64,000 nt of DNA, taken from Metabacillus litoralis (GTDB taxonomy: Bacteria; Bacillota; Bacilli; Bacillales; Bacillaceae). The DNA is taken from the NCBI RefSeq assembly GCF_003667825.1, contig NZ_CP033043.1, positions 1,055,001 through 1,119,000 of the forward strand, read 5' to 3'. Under the pieces are notes generated by a model, which saw only the letters and a program-made list of their open reading frames with translations, was not told where the DNA came from and did no database searches. How positions within the stretch are numbered: the stretch's first letter is position 1; every line of letters starts with the position of its first letter. A program made the position numbers and the translations under genes. Shown here one piece after another: positions 41,988 through 50,726 of the stretch.

Positions 41988-43511
41988 GTGAGGAAGTTAA
42001 TCGTCGCCCATGATGTGGGAACAACTGGTAATAAAGCAACATTATATTCTAGTAACGGAGAATTAATCCATAGTGCATTTTATGGATACGAAACTAACTA
42101 TCCTGAATCGAATTGGGCAGAACAAAATCCTGCTGATTGGTGGGAGGCAGTATGTGTAACAACGAACGAGCTTTTACAACACCAAGATGTCAAGAGGGAA
42201 GAGATTGCGGTTGTTAGTTTTAGTGGGCAGATGCTTGGTTGTCTGCCAGTAGACCGTAATGGAAATCCACTTCAAGATGCCATTATATGGGCTGATATGC
42301 GAGCAAGTAATCAAGCTATAGAATTAGAAAAAAAATTAGGTATGGAATTTGTTTACAAAACTACAGGCCATCGAATTAGTTCTTCATACTCAGGAGCAAA
42401 AATAAAGTGGCTGAAAGACAACAAACCCGATATTTTTAATAAAACGTATAAATTCTTACAGGCAAAGGATTATCTAGCCTATAAGTTAACGGGTGTTTAT
42501 GCAACAGATTATTCAGATGCGTGTGGTACAAATTGTCTTGATATTTTGAAGAAAACTTGGTCAAAAGAAATTCTTTATGCTTGGGAGTTGAGTGAAGATC
42601 TTTTTCCGAAATTGCATGCCTCAACAGATATCATTGGGTATGTGACAAAGGAAGCAGCAGAAAAAACTGGTTTATTAGAGGGTACGCCAGTGGTGATTGG
42701 TGCTGGTGACGGAGTCTGTGCAGCTGCAGGGGTAGGGGTTATTGATGAAGGAGAAGCATTTAACTATATTGGTTCTTCTTCCTGGATTGCATTAGCATCA
42801 AATCACCCAGTATTCGACCCAGAAATGAAGACGTATACATGGATTCATGTGGATGAAAATAAATATTCTCCAAATGGTACGATGCAATGTGGTGGTGGAT
42901 CCGTTCAATGGATAACAAACCTATTATATCAAAACAAGTGTGACAAGTATGACTTGATGAATCAAGAAGCAAATCAATCACCCGTGGGCGCCAATCAGTT
43001 AATCTATCTGCCTTATTTAATGGGTGAAAGATCCCCTAGATGGAATCCTGATGCCAGGGGCACGTTTGTAGGGTTATCTATCACTCATTCTCGAGGAGAT
43101 ATGGCTAGATCTGTGATGGAGGGTGTAGCTTTTAATCTTAGAATTGTTTTGGATACTTTTAGGGATGCTGGTGTACATGTTGAAAATATGTGGGTACTTG
43201 GCGGTGGTGCTAAAAGTGAATTATGGAGGCAAATTCTTTCAGATATTTACGATGTTAGGATCGATGTTCCCTCTTATTTAGAGGAGGCCACTTCCATGGG
43301 AGCAGCTATGGCTGGTGCTGTTGGTTGTGGAGCAATAAAAGATTTCCAAGAAGCAAAAAAATGGATTAAAAAAGTAGAAACATATGATCCTATTAAACGA
43401 AATCAAGAGACGTATTCCGGATTATATGACATTTTTAATGAAGCGTATAACCAGCTGATTCCTGTATTTACGAAACTAAAAAATCAAAAAAGTAAAGGAG
43501 TTCTCATATGA
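41988..43511 (+). CDS. FGGY-family carbohydrate kinase
   Basis: A 507-residue kinase of the xylulokinase/FGGY family, phosphorylating a sugar or polyol with ATP. The first phosphate loop is AHDVGTTGNKATLY; the ATP site includes GAGDGVCAAAGVGVI and WVLGGGAKSELWRQI. The GTG at 41988 is well spaced from AAAGGAG; an ATG at 41979 overlaps it. Its stop overlaps the ATG of the next gene (ATGA), coupling the two. Sequence similarity to xylulokinase does not fix the substrate, since the family also includes erythritol, ribulose and autoinducer-2 kinases. Confidence 0.92.
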   Translation: MRKLIVAHDVGTTGNKATLYSSNGELIHSAFYGYETNYPESNWAEQNPADWWEAVCVTTNELLQHQDVKREEIAVVSFSGQMLGCLPVDRNGNPLQDAIIWADMRASNQAIELEKKLGMEFVYKTTGHRISSSYSGAKIKWLKDNKPDIFNKTYKFLQAKDYLAYKLTGVYATDYSDACGTNCLDILKKTWSKEILYAWELSEDLFPKLHASTDIIGYVTKEAAEKTGLLEGTPVVIGAGDGVCAAAGVGVIDEGEAFNYIGSSSWIALASNHPVFDPEMKTYTWIHVDENKYSPNGTMQCGGGSVQWITNLLYQNKCDKYDLMNQEANQSPVGANQLIYLPYLMGERSPRWNPDARGTFVGLSITHSRGDMARSVMEGVAFNLRIVLDTFRDAGVHVENMWVLGGGAKSELWRQILSDIYDVRIDVPSYLEEATSMGAAMAGAVGCGAIKDFQEAKKWIKKVETYDPIKRNQETYSGLYDIFNEAYNQLIPVFTKLKNQKSKGVLI

Positions 43512-44086
43512 AAGAGATGTTTATGCCATTTTCAACAACTTATGAGTTTGAGACTGGAAAACTGAGCCCGGAAGGAAATGTAATCGTCCGAAATTTATCA
43601 CATATGAAAAATATGTTTGTTGATCAAGAAGCAGTAAATGATCGACTAGAAGAAAATCCATTAATCTATGAAGTTTACAATGTAGAGCTTCCTGAAAAGG
43701 TAGAGCATATTCAGCATTGCACAACAATCTTATACCCCGGAAAAATTGGAAATGAGTATTTTATGACAAAAGGACATTATCATGAAGTAATTGATCGAGC
43801 AGAAATTTATTTCTGTTTAAAAGGAAAAGGACAGTTAGTTATGCAGACAAAAAAAGGAGATTTTAAAATATTGGAAATGGTGCCGGGTACAATAGCTTAT
43901 GTTGCACCAGAATGGGCACATCGAACAGTAAATACTGGGGATGAACCATTTATCTTTTTTGCAGCATATCCTGGAGATGCTGGGCATGATTATGGTGGAA
44001 TTGAAGTGGAAGGGTTTGCAAGGCTCTGTTTAGAGGTGAACGGAAAGCCAGAAATGATTGATAATCCTAGATTCAAAGGTAAATAG
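43508..44086 (+). CDS. Cupin-type glucose-6-phosphate isomerase family protein
   Basis: A 192-residue cupin of the archaeal-type phosphoglucose isomerase family. The metal site is seen in TKGHYHEVIDRAEIYFCLKG (two His and a Glu) and the later PEWAHRTVN His. It starts inside the last codon of the kinase gene. In this setting it may interconvert the aldose and ketose forms of the phosphorylated sugar. Most Bacillus cells already have the unrelated Pgi, so this one is likely a dedicated enzyme of the locus. Confidence 0.9.
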   Translation: MKEMFMPFSTTYEFETGKLSPEGNVIVRNLSHMKNMFVDQEAVNDRLEENPLIYEVYNVELPEKVEHIQHCTTILYPGKIGNEYFMTKGHYHEVIDRAEIYFCLKGKGQLVMQTKKGDFKILEMVPGTIAYVAPEWAHRTVNTGDEPFIFFAAYPGDAGHDYGGIEVEGFARLCLEVNGKPEMIDNPRFKGK

Positions 44087-44117
44087 TATTAATTCATAAT
44101 GATAGGTGGGGGAATAC

Positions 44118-45053
44118 ATGCGAAAGGTTGTTATAACGCCTAGATCCTACGGTAAGTTTAACAAAGAAGTTTTTTCTTTATGGGAAAAAGAGAACTTTAA
44201 GGTGATCCGTGAAATAGGTCCTGTCCCCGAAGAACGAATGATTGAACTGATCAAAGATGCTGATGCGTTAATTATCGGAACAGATTTCTTATCAGAGAAA
44301 GCTTTAGAGCATGCTAAAAATTTAAAAATCATCTCAAAATATGGCGTTGGGATCGATAATATTCCACGTGCCTTTGCACTTTCAAATGGTATTGAAGTAA
44401 TGAATACACCAGGAGTCAATACCGAAGCTGTAGCAGATTATACATTTTCTTTATTATTAGCCGTTGCACGGCATATACCTCAGAGTCATGAAAATCTTAT
44501 GATGGGTAGATGGCAGAAGATGATTGGTCAAGAAGTATTCGGAAAGACTATTGGCATATTAGGTTTTGGGGCTATTGGTCAGGCGGTAGCAAAACGAGCT
44601 AAAGGCTTTAATATGAACATTTTAGCGTATGATGTTATGCCTAATTATGAGACTGCAGAACAATTAGATGTAAAAATAAGGAGCTTTGATGAAATTATTG
44701 AACAAAGTGATTTTTTAACTCTCCATTTACCTTTAATAAAGGAAACCAAAAATCTCATCAACTATCAGCTACTAAAAAGAATGAAGAAAAATTGTGTGAT
44801 TGTAAATACAGCAAGAGGCGGAATTGTTAATGAACATGATTTAGGTTTAGCATTACAGGAAAATGTAATCGGAGGTGCCGCGATAGATGTTTTTTATGAG
44901 GAGCCTTTAAAACATTCTCCATTGCAAGGGTTAAAAAATGTGATTTTAACACCTCACAATGCGGCTGCAACAATTGAAGCAACAGAGCGAATGACCATGC
45001 AATCAACAAAAAATGTACTTGAGTTCTTTAGGAAAGAGATAAATATTAGTTAA
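44118..45053 (+). CDS. D-2-hydroxyacid dehydrogenase
   Basis: A 311-residue NAD-dependent dehydrogenase of the phosphoglycerate-dehydrogenase type. The Rossmann loop is GILGFGAIGQAVA; the catalytic residues are Arg in NTARGG, Glu in YEEPL and His in TPHNAAAT. ATG at 44118 follows GGTGGGGG. It lacks the C-terminal ACT domain of biosynthetic SerA, so it is more like glyoxylate/hydroxypyruvate or 2-ketogluconate reductases. It probably acts on a 2-keto acid made in the pathway. Confidence 0.9.
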   Translation: MRKVVITPRSYGKFNKEVFSLWEKENFKVIREIGPVPEERMIELIKDADALIIGTDFLSEKALEHAKNLKIISKYGVGIDNIPRAFALSNGIEVMNTPGVNTEAVADYTFSLLLAVARHIPQSHENLMMGRWQKMIGQEVFGKTIGILGFGAIGQAVAKRAKGFNMNILAYDVMPNYETAEQLDVKIRSFDEIIEQSDFLTLHLPLIKETKNLINYQLLKRMKKNCVIVNTARGGIVNEHDLGLALQENVIGGAAIDVFYEEPLKHSPLQGLKNVILTPHNAAATIEATERMTMQSTKNVLEFFRKEINIS

Positions 45054-45133
45054 ATTAAAGAGTTTAAGTAAAGGAAAGTATATGTCTAAAGAAAAACTAT
45101 TATAGAAGTTTACCCGGAATTGGGGTAATAAAT

Positions 45134-46093
45134 GTGCCTTACATCCAAACGGTTCTTGGAATAGTAGAAGTAAACGAAGAGATTGGACATTTTCAGCCTC
45201 ACGAGCATTTAAGTATTGAAGCAGGCAATGCCTCAAAAATAAATCCTGCATTATGTATAGATAACCTTGATACAACGATAACTGAAGTGAAAGACTTTTT
45301 AAAACAAGGCGGGAAGGTTATTGCTGATGCACAGCCAATAGGTTCAGGGAGAAAAGCAGCTGACTTAGTTAACATTTCAAAAATAACTGGGGTGCATATC
45401 ATTGCCTCTACCGGTTTTCATAAGAAGATGTTTTATCATCATGATCATTGGATCCATCATTTTTCAAGTGAACAATTGCTTCAGGTAATGCTAACTGAAA
45501 TTAATCACGGTATGTACATAGGAAATCAAAGTTGCTTTCCAACCTCTACAATTGACGCGAGAGCGGGACTAATTAAAACAGCAGTTGATCACGATGGAAT
45601 TTCAAATAAATATAATCATAAATTTAATGCTGCTGCAGAAGCATCCTTTCGTACTGGCGTACCGATTATGGTTCATATTGAAAAAGGCTCAGATCCTTTT
45701 GAAGTCATTACCTTTCTAACAGATCTAAATATTCCTCCTAATAGAATTATTTTATGTCATTTAGACCGGACTCATCATGATTACCAGCTTCACGAAGCAA
45801 TCGCTCGAACTGGCGTTTTTCTTGAGTATGATACTATAGGACGTTTTAAATATCATGATGATGAAACGGAAATAAAGCTAATTTTAAACATGCTTAAGCA
45901 AGGATTTGAAGACTCACTTCTATTAAGCTTAGACACTACTAAATCGAGATTGCGAGCTTATGGTGGTGAAATAGGATTATCTTATTTATTAACATCCTTC
46001 CTACCAAAATTGGAGAAAAAAGGTGTGAGTAAAGAGATTATTCATCTACTCACTCAAAAGAATCCTGCCAAAGCATTAGCAATTGATAAATAA
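45134..46093 (+). CDS. Phosphotriesterase-family metal hydrolase
   Basis: A 319-residue TIM-barrel hydrolase of the phosphotriesterase/lactonase family. The metal site is seen as HxH in QPHEHLSI, a probable carbamylated Lys in AGLIKTAVD, His in MVHIEKG, His in LCHLDRTHHD and Asp in LSLDTT. Such enzymes often hydrolyse sugar lactones or their phosphates. The GTG at 45134 follows TTGGGG. Beside a dehydrogenase and a sugar kinase, lactone hydrolysis is a reasonable inference, but unproved. Confidence 0.87.
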   Translation: MPYIQTVLGIVEVNEEIGHFQPHEHLSIEAGNASKINPALCIDNLDTTITEVKDFLKQGGKVIADAQPIGSGRKAADLVNISKITGVHIIASTGFHKKMFYHHDHWIHHFSSEQLLQVMLTEINHGMYIGNQSCFPTSTIDARAGLIKTAVDHDGISNKYNHKFNAAAEASFRTGVPIMVHIEKGSDPFEVITFLTDLNIPPNRIILCHLDRTHHDYQLHEAIARTGVFLEYDTIGRFKYHDDETEIKLILNMLKQGFEDSLLLSLDTTKSRLRAYGGEIGLSYLLTSFLPKLEKKGVSKEIIHLLTQKNPAKALAIDK

Positions 46094-46116
46094 AAAAGAT
46101 AAGGAGGGTAAAATTG

Positions 46117-47055
46117 ATGCAGCTAACAAAAGCTACAGAACCAACCTTTTATTTTATTGGTGTAACAACTGCTCAATCTTCTATTATGAAGCTTTTCCCT
46201 GAGTGGGCGAAGGAGTTATCTATTAGTCAAACAATAAAAGGAATTGATATAAGCATTCATGCAGATCCTCATGTGTATAGAGAAGTAGTAGAATTTTTGA
46301 AAAATGATGAATTATCATTGGGAGCACTCGTTACAACTCATAAAATTGATCTCTATAATGCAGCAAAGGATTTGTTTGATGAATTAGATCCTTATGCACA
46401 ATTATTCAATGAATTATCCTGTATATCCAAAAGAAACGGTAAGCTTATTGGGCATGCAAAAGACCATCTTTCTAGTGGACTTGCGATGAAAGCATTTATC
46501 CCCGAAGGCTTTTGGGAACACCAAGGAGAGGTATTCATAATGGGAGCGGGTGGGAGTGCGATTGCAATAACCGCCAACTTAATAGAAGCAAAACAAAAGC
46601 CATCTAAAGTTTATGTAACAAATCGAAGTAAGCCAAGATTAAAATCTATGGAAGCCATAATAAAGAAAATATCTACAGAAGTAGAAATCGAATACGTTAT
46701 GGCTGAAAATGAAGAGCAAAATGACAAAATTCTTCAAAAACTTAGACCATACTCTTTCATTATAAATGCAACTGGTTTAGGTAAAGATCGACCAGGATCA
46801 CCGCTCTCAAACAAATGCACATACCCTTGCAATAGTTTAGTGTGGGAGTTGAATTATCGTGGTGAATTGTTATTTATGCATCAAGCATTAGAGCAGAGAG
46901 CACAAAAAAATCTGTATGTAGAGGATGGATGGGTCTATTTTATCCATGGTTGGACACAAGTCATATCTGAAGTATTTCAAGTTAACATAGATCAAGAAAA
47001 ACTATCTAAAATTGAGAAGATTGCTAGTGATTTTATCAATGCAAAAACACAATAA
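46117..47055 (+). CDS. Shikimate-dehydrogenase-like protein
   Basis: A 312-residue member of the shikimate/quinate dehydrogenase superfamily. The catalytic Lys is in ALVTTHKIDLY, the Asp partner in GHAKDHLSSG, and the nucleotide loop is FIMGAGGSAIAI. The N-terminal substrate part (VTTAQSSIMK) differs from AroE, and the protein is about 40 residues longer. It is embedded in the sugar locus rather than an aromatic pathway, so a different cyclic or keto substrate is likely. AAGGAGGG precedes the ATG at 46117. Confidence 0.85.
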   Translation: MQLTKATEPTFYFIGVTTAQSSIMKLFPEWAKELSISQTIKGIDISIHADPHVYREVVEFLKNDELSLGALVTTHKIDLYNAAKDLFDELDPYAQLFNELSCISKRNGKLIGHAKDHLSSGLAMKAFIPEGFWEHQGEVFIMGAGGSAIAITANLIEAKQKPSKVYVTNRSKPRLKSMEAIIKKISTEVEIEYVMAENEEQNDKILQKLRPYSFIINATGLGKDRPGSPLSNKCTYPCNSLVWELNYRGELLFMHQALEQRAQKNLYVEDGWVYFIHGWTQVISEVFQVNIDQEKLSKIEKIASDFINAKTQ

Positions 47056-47084
47056 TTATAGCTTAGGAGTGGAGGTGTGAATTG

Positions 47085-47849
47085 GTGCTACGCTTTATCA
47101 TAACAAAAGACTATCGTGAGATGAGTAAGCAAGCAGCCAAAGCTATCGCAGAAGACATGAGATGGAAAACGCGATATGTTCTAGGTACAGCAACAGGAGG
47201 TACACCTCTTGGAACATATAAAGAGTTAGTGAGACTTTATGAGCAAGGACAAATCGATTTTAGCAATGTGATTTCTTTTGGACTTGATGAGTATATTGGT
47301 TTACCTAGCAATCATGTACAATGCTATACACGATATATGTGGGAAAACTTTTTTTCACACATAAATATACTTAAAACTAACACCAATATGCCACCTGGTA
47401 TCTTTGATGATGCTGAAATAGAAATAAATAACTATGAAAAGAGAATAGAAAATGCAGGTGGAATAGATTTGCAAATATTGGGGGTAGGTCGAAATGGCCA
47501 CATTGGTTTTAATGAACCCGGAGAGGTTTTACATGCAAGGACACACCTTGCCACCTTAACCAAACAGACCATTGAAGATAATGCCAGGTATTTTAGTAGT
47601 ATAGATGAGGTACCAAAACATGCGTTAGCCATGGGTGTGGGGAGTATTTTCAAAGCTAGAAAAATCATATTTATTGCAAGTGGAGAAGAAAAGGCAGAGG
47701 CGGTAAGAAAAACATTTAAAGGATATGTTGATACATACTGTCCATCAACTTTACTTCAAATGCACCCAAACTTAATTGTTATTTTAGATGAAAAAGCTGC
47801 AAGTAAACTTGATTTATCAAGTATTCATAGCAATATAAAAATTATTTAA
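47085..47849 (+). CDS. Glucosamine-6-phosphate deaminase family protein
   Basis: A 254-residue NagB-type protein. Active-site motifs are VISFGLDEYIGL with the ring-opening Asp and GVGRNGHIGFNEPGE with the catalytic His-Glu pair; GVGSI and DTYCPSTLLQMHPN are further family marks. In Gram-positive NagB the GRNGH form is normal. The GTG at 47085 is 7 bases from GGAGGTG; a TTG at 47082 is also possible. It would deaminate and isomerise an amino-sugar phosphate to a keto-sugar phosphate. There is no NagA nearby, so the amino sugar would not come from N-acetylglucosamine at this locus. Confidence 0.9.
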   Translation: MLRFIITKDYREMSKQAAKAIAEDMRWKTRYVLGTATGGTPLGTYKELVRLYEQGQIDFSNVISFGLDEYIGLPSNHVQCYTRYMWENFFSHINILKTNTNMPPGIFDDAEIEINNYEKRIENAGGIDLQILGVGRNGHIGFNEPGEVLHARTHLATLTKQTIEDNARYFSSIDEVPKHALAMGVGSIFKARKIIFIASGEEKAEAVRKTFKGYVDTYCPSTLLQMHPNLIVILDEKAASKLDLSSIHSNIKII

Positions 47850-48130
47850 TTGTTGAATTGCCCAATCACAGGGCTTTTCATATACCCCCGACAGCCAATA
47901 TTAAATTTCTACATAATATTGGCTGGAGTATTTATCATAATATGGAAACCGCTTTCCGTTGGTTACCTAAAGGTTACTAGAGAACAATAATGTTCGTACT
48001 TTAAAGAGAACTCTAAATATTTTATAGTGAAAATGAAGCCAATTTACTAACCTTGTAATATAAAAAATACTTTTTACATTTTTATAGATTCATGCATAGT
48101 GAATTCCCTAAAAGTTAAGGAGGGTTTTAA
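47850..48130 (+). promoter_or_regulatory. Space between the two halves of the sugar locus
   Basis: A short hairpin GCCC-AATCACA-GGGC with TTTT (47860-47878) may end the first operon. A perfect 12-base inverted repeat CAGCCAATATTA/TAATATTGGCTG (47892-47925, 10-base loop) follows, then a palindrome GGAAACCGCTTTCC (47944-47957) that matches cre at 12 of 14 positions. The region probably carries terminator, operator and promoter for system 2. Confidence 0.55.
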
Positions 48131-49642
48131 ATGCCGGATCATTACCGGGTAGAAATGCAACATATTGTTAAAACCTACGGTAAGACAGCTGCGTTAAACG
48201 ATGTTTCACTAAAAGTAGGTGTAGGAGAAATTCATGCGCTAGTTGGTGAAAATGGAGCAGGAAAGTCTACCTTAATGAAAATATTATCTGGTGCTATAAA
48301 AAAGGATTCTGGAAGTATTAAAATAGATGATCAAAATGTAACGGTACGTTCTCCAAATGAAGCTAGGGAGCTAGGCATTGGCATTATTTATCAAGAATTT
48401 GCATTAGCACCAGACTTAACAGTTGCCGAGAATATATTCCTAAACGAAATTAGCCGTAATAAAGGGCTAATAAATTGGTCTAATCTATTTAAAAAAGCAG
48501 ATGAAATCATTAAAACACTTGGTTTTAATATTAATTCCAAAGTCTATGTAAGAGATCTAAGTGTGGCTTATCAACAGGTAATTGAAATTGCAAAGGCCAT
48601 ATCAGGAGAGTTAAAGGTACTTATTTTAGATGAGCCAACTGCGGTGCTTGCTCCATCTGAAACACGCCAACTATTTAAACTTTTATTAAAACTAAAAGCT
48701 GACGGAGTGAGTATCATTTATATATCTCATCGATTAGAGGAAGTTTTTGAAATTGCTGATTCTATAACAACACTTAGAGATGGTCAGGTGACAGGTAACG
48801 TAAACCCAAATGAGGTGGGTGTTGAAGATGTCATTAGTTTAATGATCGGCAGAAATTTGGAAGCGCTTTTTCCGAAGCGAGAAATAAAAATAGGTACTGA
48901 AATATTTAGGGTTGAAGGTATGAATAACCCACCTAAATGTAAAAATATATCGTTTTCCGTTCATAAAGGAGAAGTTTTAGGGATTGCTGGACTAGTAGGA
49001 AGTGGACGTACAGAGTTAGCAAGAGCAATTTTTGGAGCCGATAAGAAAAAAGGCGGAAAACTTTTTTTGGATGGAAAGGAGATTTTTGTGAAATCTCCGA
49101 AGGATGCAGTTCGAAATGGTATAGGCCTAGTACCAGAAAATAGGAAAGCTCAAGGCCTAGTGCTTCCGATGTCAATCAAGATGAATGCTACAATGTCTAA
49201 TTTAAACAAAATTACAAAATATAAAGGATTAATAAAGCATAAGGAAGAGGAAGAACTAGTTAAAGAGTTATCTAAGATATTAAGAATTAAAACTAGCAGT
49301 ATTGATTTGGCAACCGAAAACCTAAGTGGTGGAAATCAACAAAAAGTTGTTTTGGCGAAGTGGTTTAATACAGACTGTCGCATTATTATCCTCGATGAAC
49401 CAACAAGAGGAGTTGATGTAGGGGCAAAGGTAGAAATCTATCATCTTATTAATCAATTAGCAAGTAAAGGAATAGGGGTTATCGTAATATCTTCAGAGCT
49501 CTTAGAAATTATTGGATTGTGTGACAGAGTATTAGTGATGAACAATGCTGAAATCAAAGGGAGTTTATTAAAGTCAGAAATGACAGAGAAAAGCATTATG
49601 ACGCTTGCAATAGGAGGGAAAGAACATGAATACTCAACTTGA
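48131..49642 (+). CDS. Sugar ABC transporter ATPase, two domains (system 2)
   Basis: A 503-residue RbsA-type ATPase. Domain 1 has GENGAGKSTLMK and LILDEPTAVLA; domain 2 has GLVGSGRTELARAI, LSGGNQQKVVLAKW and IILDEPTRGVDVG. It starts the second importer set. The permease gene begins 17 bases before its end, so translation is coupled. AAGGAGGG precedes the ATG. It is clearly related to, but not a recent copy of, the system 1 ATPase. Confidence 0.95.
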   Translation: MPDHYRVEMQHIVKTYGKTAALNDVSLKVGVGEIHALVGENGAGKSTLMKILSGAIKKDSGSIKIDDQNVTVRSPNEARELGIGIIYQEFALAPDLTVAENIFLNEISRNKGLINWSNLFKKADEIIKTLGFNINSKVYVRDLSVAYQQVIEIAKAISGELKVLILDEPTAVLAPSETRQLFKLLLKLKADGVSIIYISHRLEEVFEIADSITTLRDGQVTGNVNPNEVGVEDVISLMIGRNLEALFPKREIKIGTEIFRVEGMNNPPKCKNISFSVHKGEVLGIAGLVGSGRTELARAIFGADKKKGGKLFLDGKEIFVKSPKDAVRNGIGLVPENRKAQGLVLPMSIKMNATMSNLNKITKYKGLIKHKEEEELVKELSKILRIKTSSIDLATENLSGGNQQKVVLAKWFNTDCRIIILDEPTRGVDVGAKVEIYHLINQLASKGIGVIVISSELLEIIGLCDRVLVMNNAEIKGSLLKSEMTEKSIMTLAIGGKEHEYST

Positions 49643-50609
49643 ACACAAAGTGGAAGGAACAGGTAATAAGCTTTCCACAACAGTTATGGACTTCATTCTT
49701 AAATATAACACACTAATTATATTTGCCATTCTATTAATTATTTCTAGCTTCTTATCATCCTCTTTCTTTACTGAAACAAATATTTTTAATCTACTAAGAC
49801 AATTATCTGGGTTAGCCATTATTAGTTTAGGAATGCTTCTTGTCATTTTAACAGGTGGTATAGATCTTTCAGTTGGATCTACTCTAGCTCTCGGCTGTGT
49901 TCTTTCTGCTTACTTACTCCAAACAATGTCACTCCCACTGGCATTAATATGCACAGTGATAAGTTGTATATTGTTAGGGGCCGGTTCGGGATACCTTGTT
50001 GCTAGAAGAAATATTGCTCCATTTGTTGTGACGCTAGCTTTAATGACTATTGCTAGAGGGATTGCTTTTATGGTTTCAAAAGGAACACCGATCGTAACGG
50101 AAAACGCTTTCATTCTTTCGTTAGGAGCAGGTTCATTTTTACGCATACCATATCTCGTTTGGCTAACTCTATTCATCTTTTTAATTATTGCGTTTGTTCT
50201 AAAATACACAACCTTTGGAAGAATGATCAAAGCAGTTGGAAGTAATGAAGATGCAGTTAGGTTGTCTGGTATTAATGTTAGTCGTTATAAATTCATGGTT
50301 TATACCATTTCTGGAGGATTAGGTGCGATTGCAGGAATTATAAGTACATCAAGAACTGGAGTAGGTTCACCAGTTGTAGGTACTGCAATTGAATTGGATG
50401 CTATAGCGGCAGTTGTTATTGGGGGAGCTAGTCTTAGTGGTGGGAGAGGTACAGCATTAAACACATTAGTAGGTGTACTAATATTAGGGATGATTGGAAA
50501 TATAATGAATCTCATGAATGTACCAGCTTATCCTCAACAGGTTATAAAGGGCATCATTATTATACTGGCGGTTTTATTACAAGGAATTCAAAGTAAAAGA
50601 TCTAATTAA
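49626..50609 (+). CDS. Sugar ABC transporter permease (system 2)
   Basis: A 327-residue RbsC-type permease with about nine membrane helices. The typical LVILTGGIDLSVGSTLALG and GRMIKAVGSNEDAVRLSGINV segments are present. The ATG at 49626 follows AGGAGGGAAAG inside the end of the ATPase gene. It pairs with the following binding protein. Gene order here (ATPase, permease, binding protein) is the reverse of system 1. Confidence 0.94.
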   Translation: MNTQLEHKVEGTGNKLSTTVMDFILKYNTLIIFAILLIISSFLSSSFFTETNIFNLLRQLSGLAIISLGMLLVILTGGIDLSVGSTLALGCVLSAYLLQTMSLPLALICTVISCILLGAGSGYLVARRNIAPFVVTLALMTIARGIAFMVSKGTPIVTENAFILSLGAGSFLRIPYLVWLTLFIFLIIAFVLKYTTFGRMIKAVGSNEDAVRLSGINVSRYKFMVYTISGGLGAIAGIISTSRTGVGSPVVGTAIELDAIAAVVIGGASLSGGRGTALNTLVGVLILGMIGNIMNLMNVPAYPQQVIKGIIIILAVLLQGIQSKRSN

Positions 50610-50726
50610 ACCCGATTTACTTCATAGTTACACTAAAATCCTGATCCATAAAGAGACTTGAAAGGAGGTGATAGTAAACAAATAATGAGTAAAAAACAAT
50701 ATTTTTAAATGAGAGGGGAAGGAATT

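Noticed and set aside
41979..43511. FGGY kinase as an autoinducer-2 kinase (LsrK) with Lsr-type importers
   Set aside because: Ribose-type importers plus an FGGY kinase recall the lsr operon, but lsrF, lsrG and an LsrR-type regulator are absent and other enzymes do not fit.
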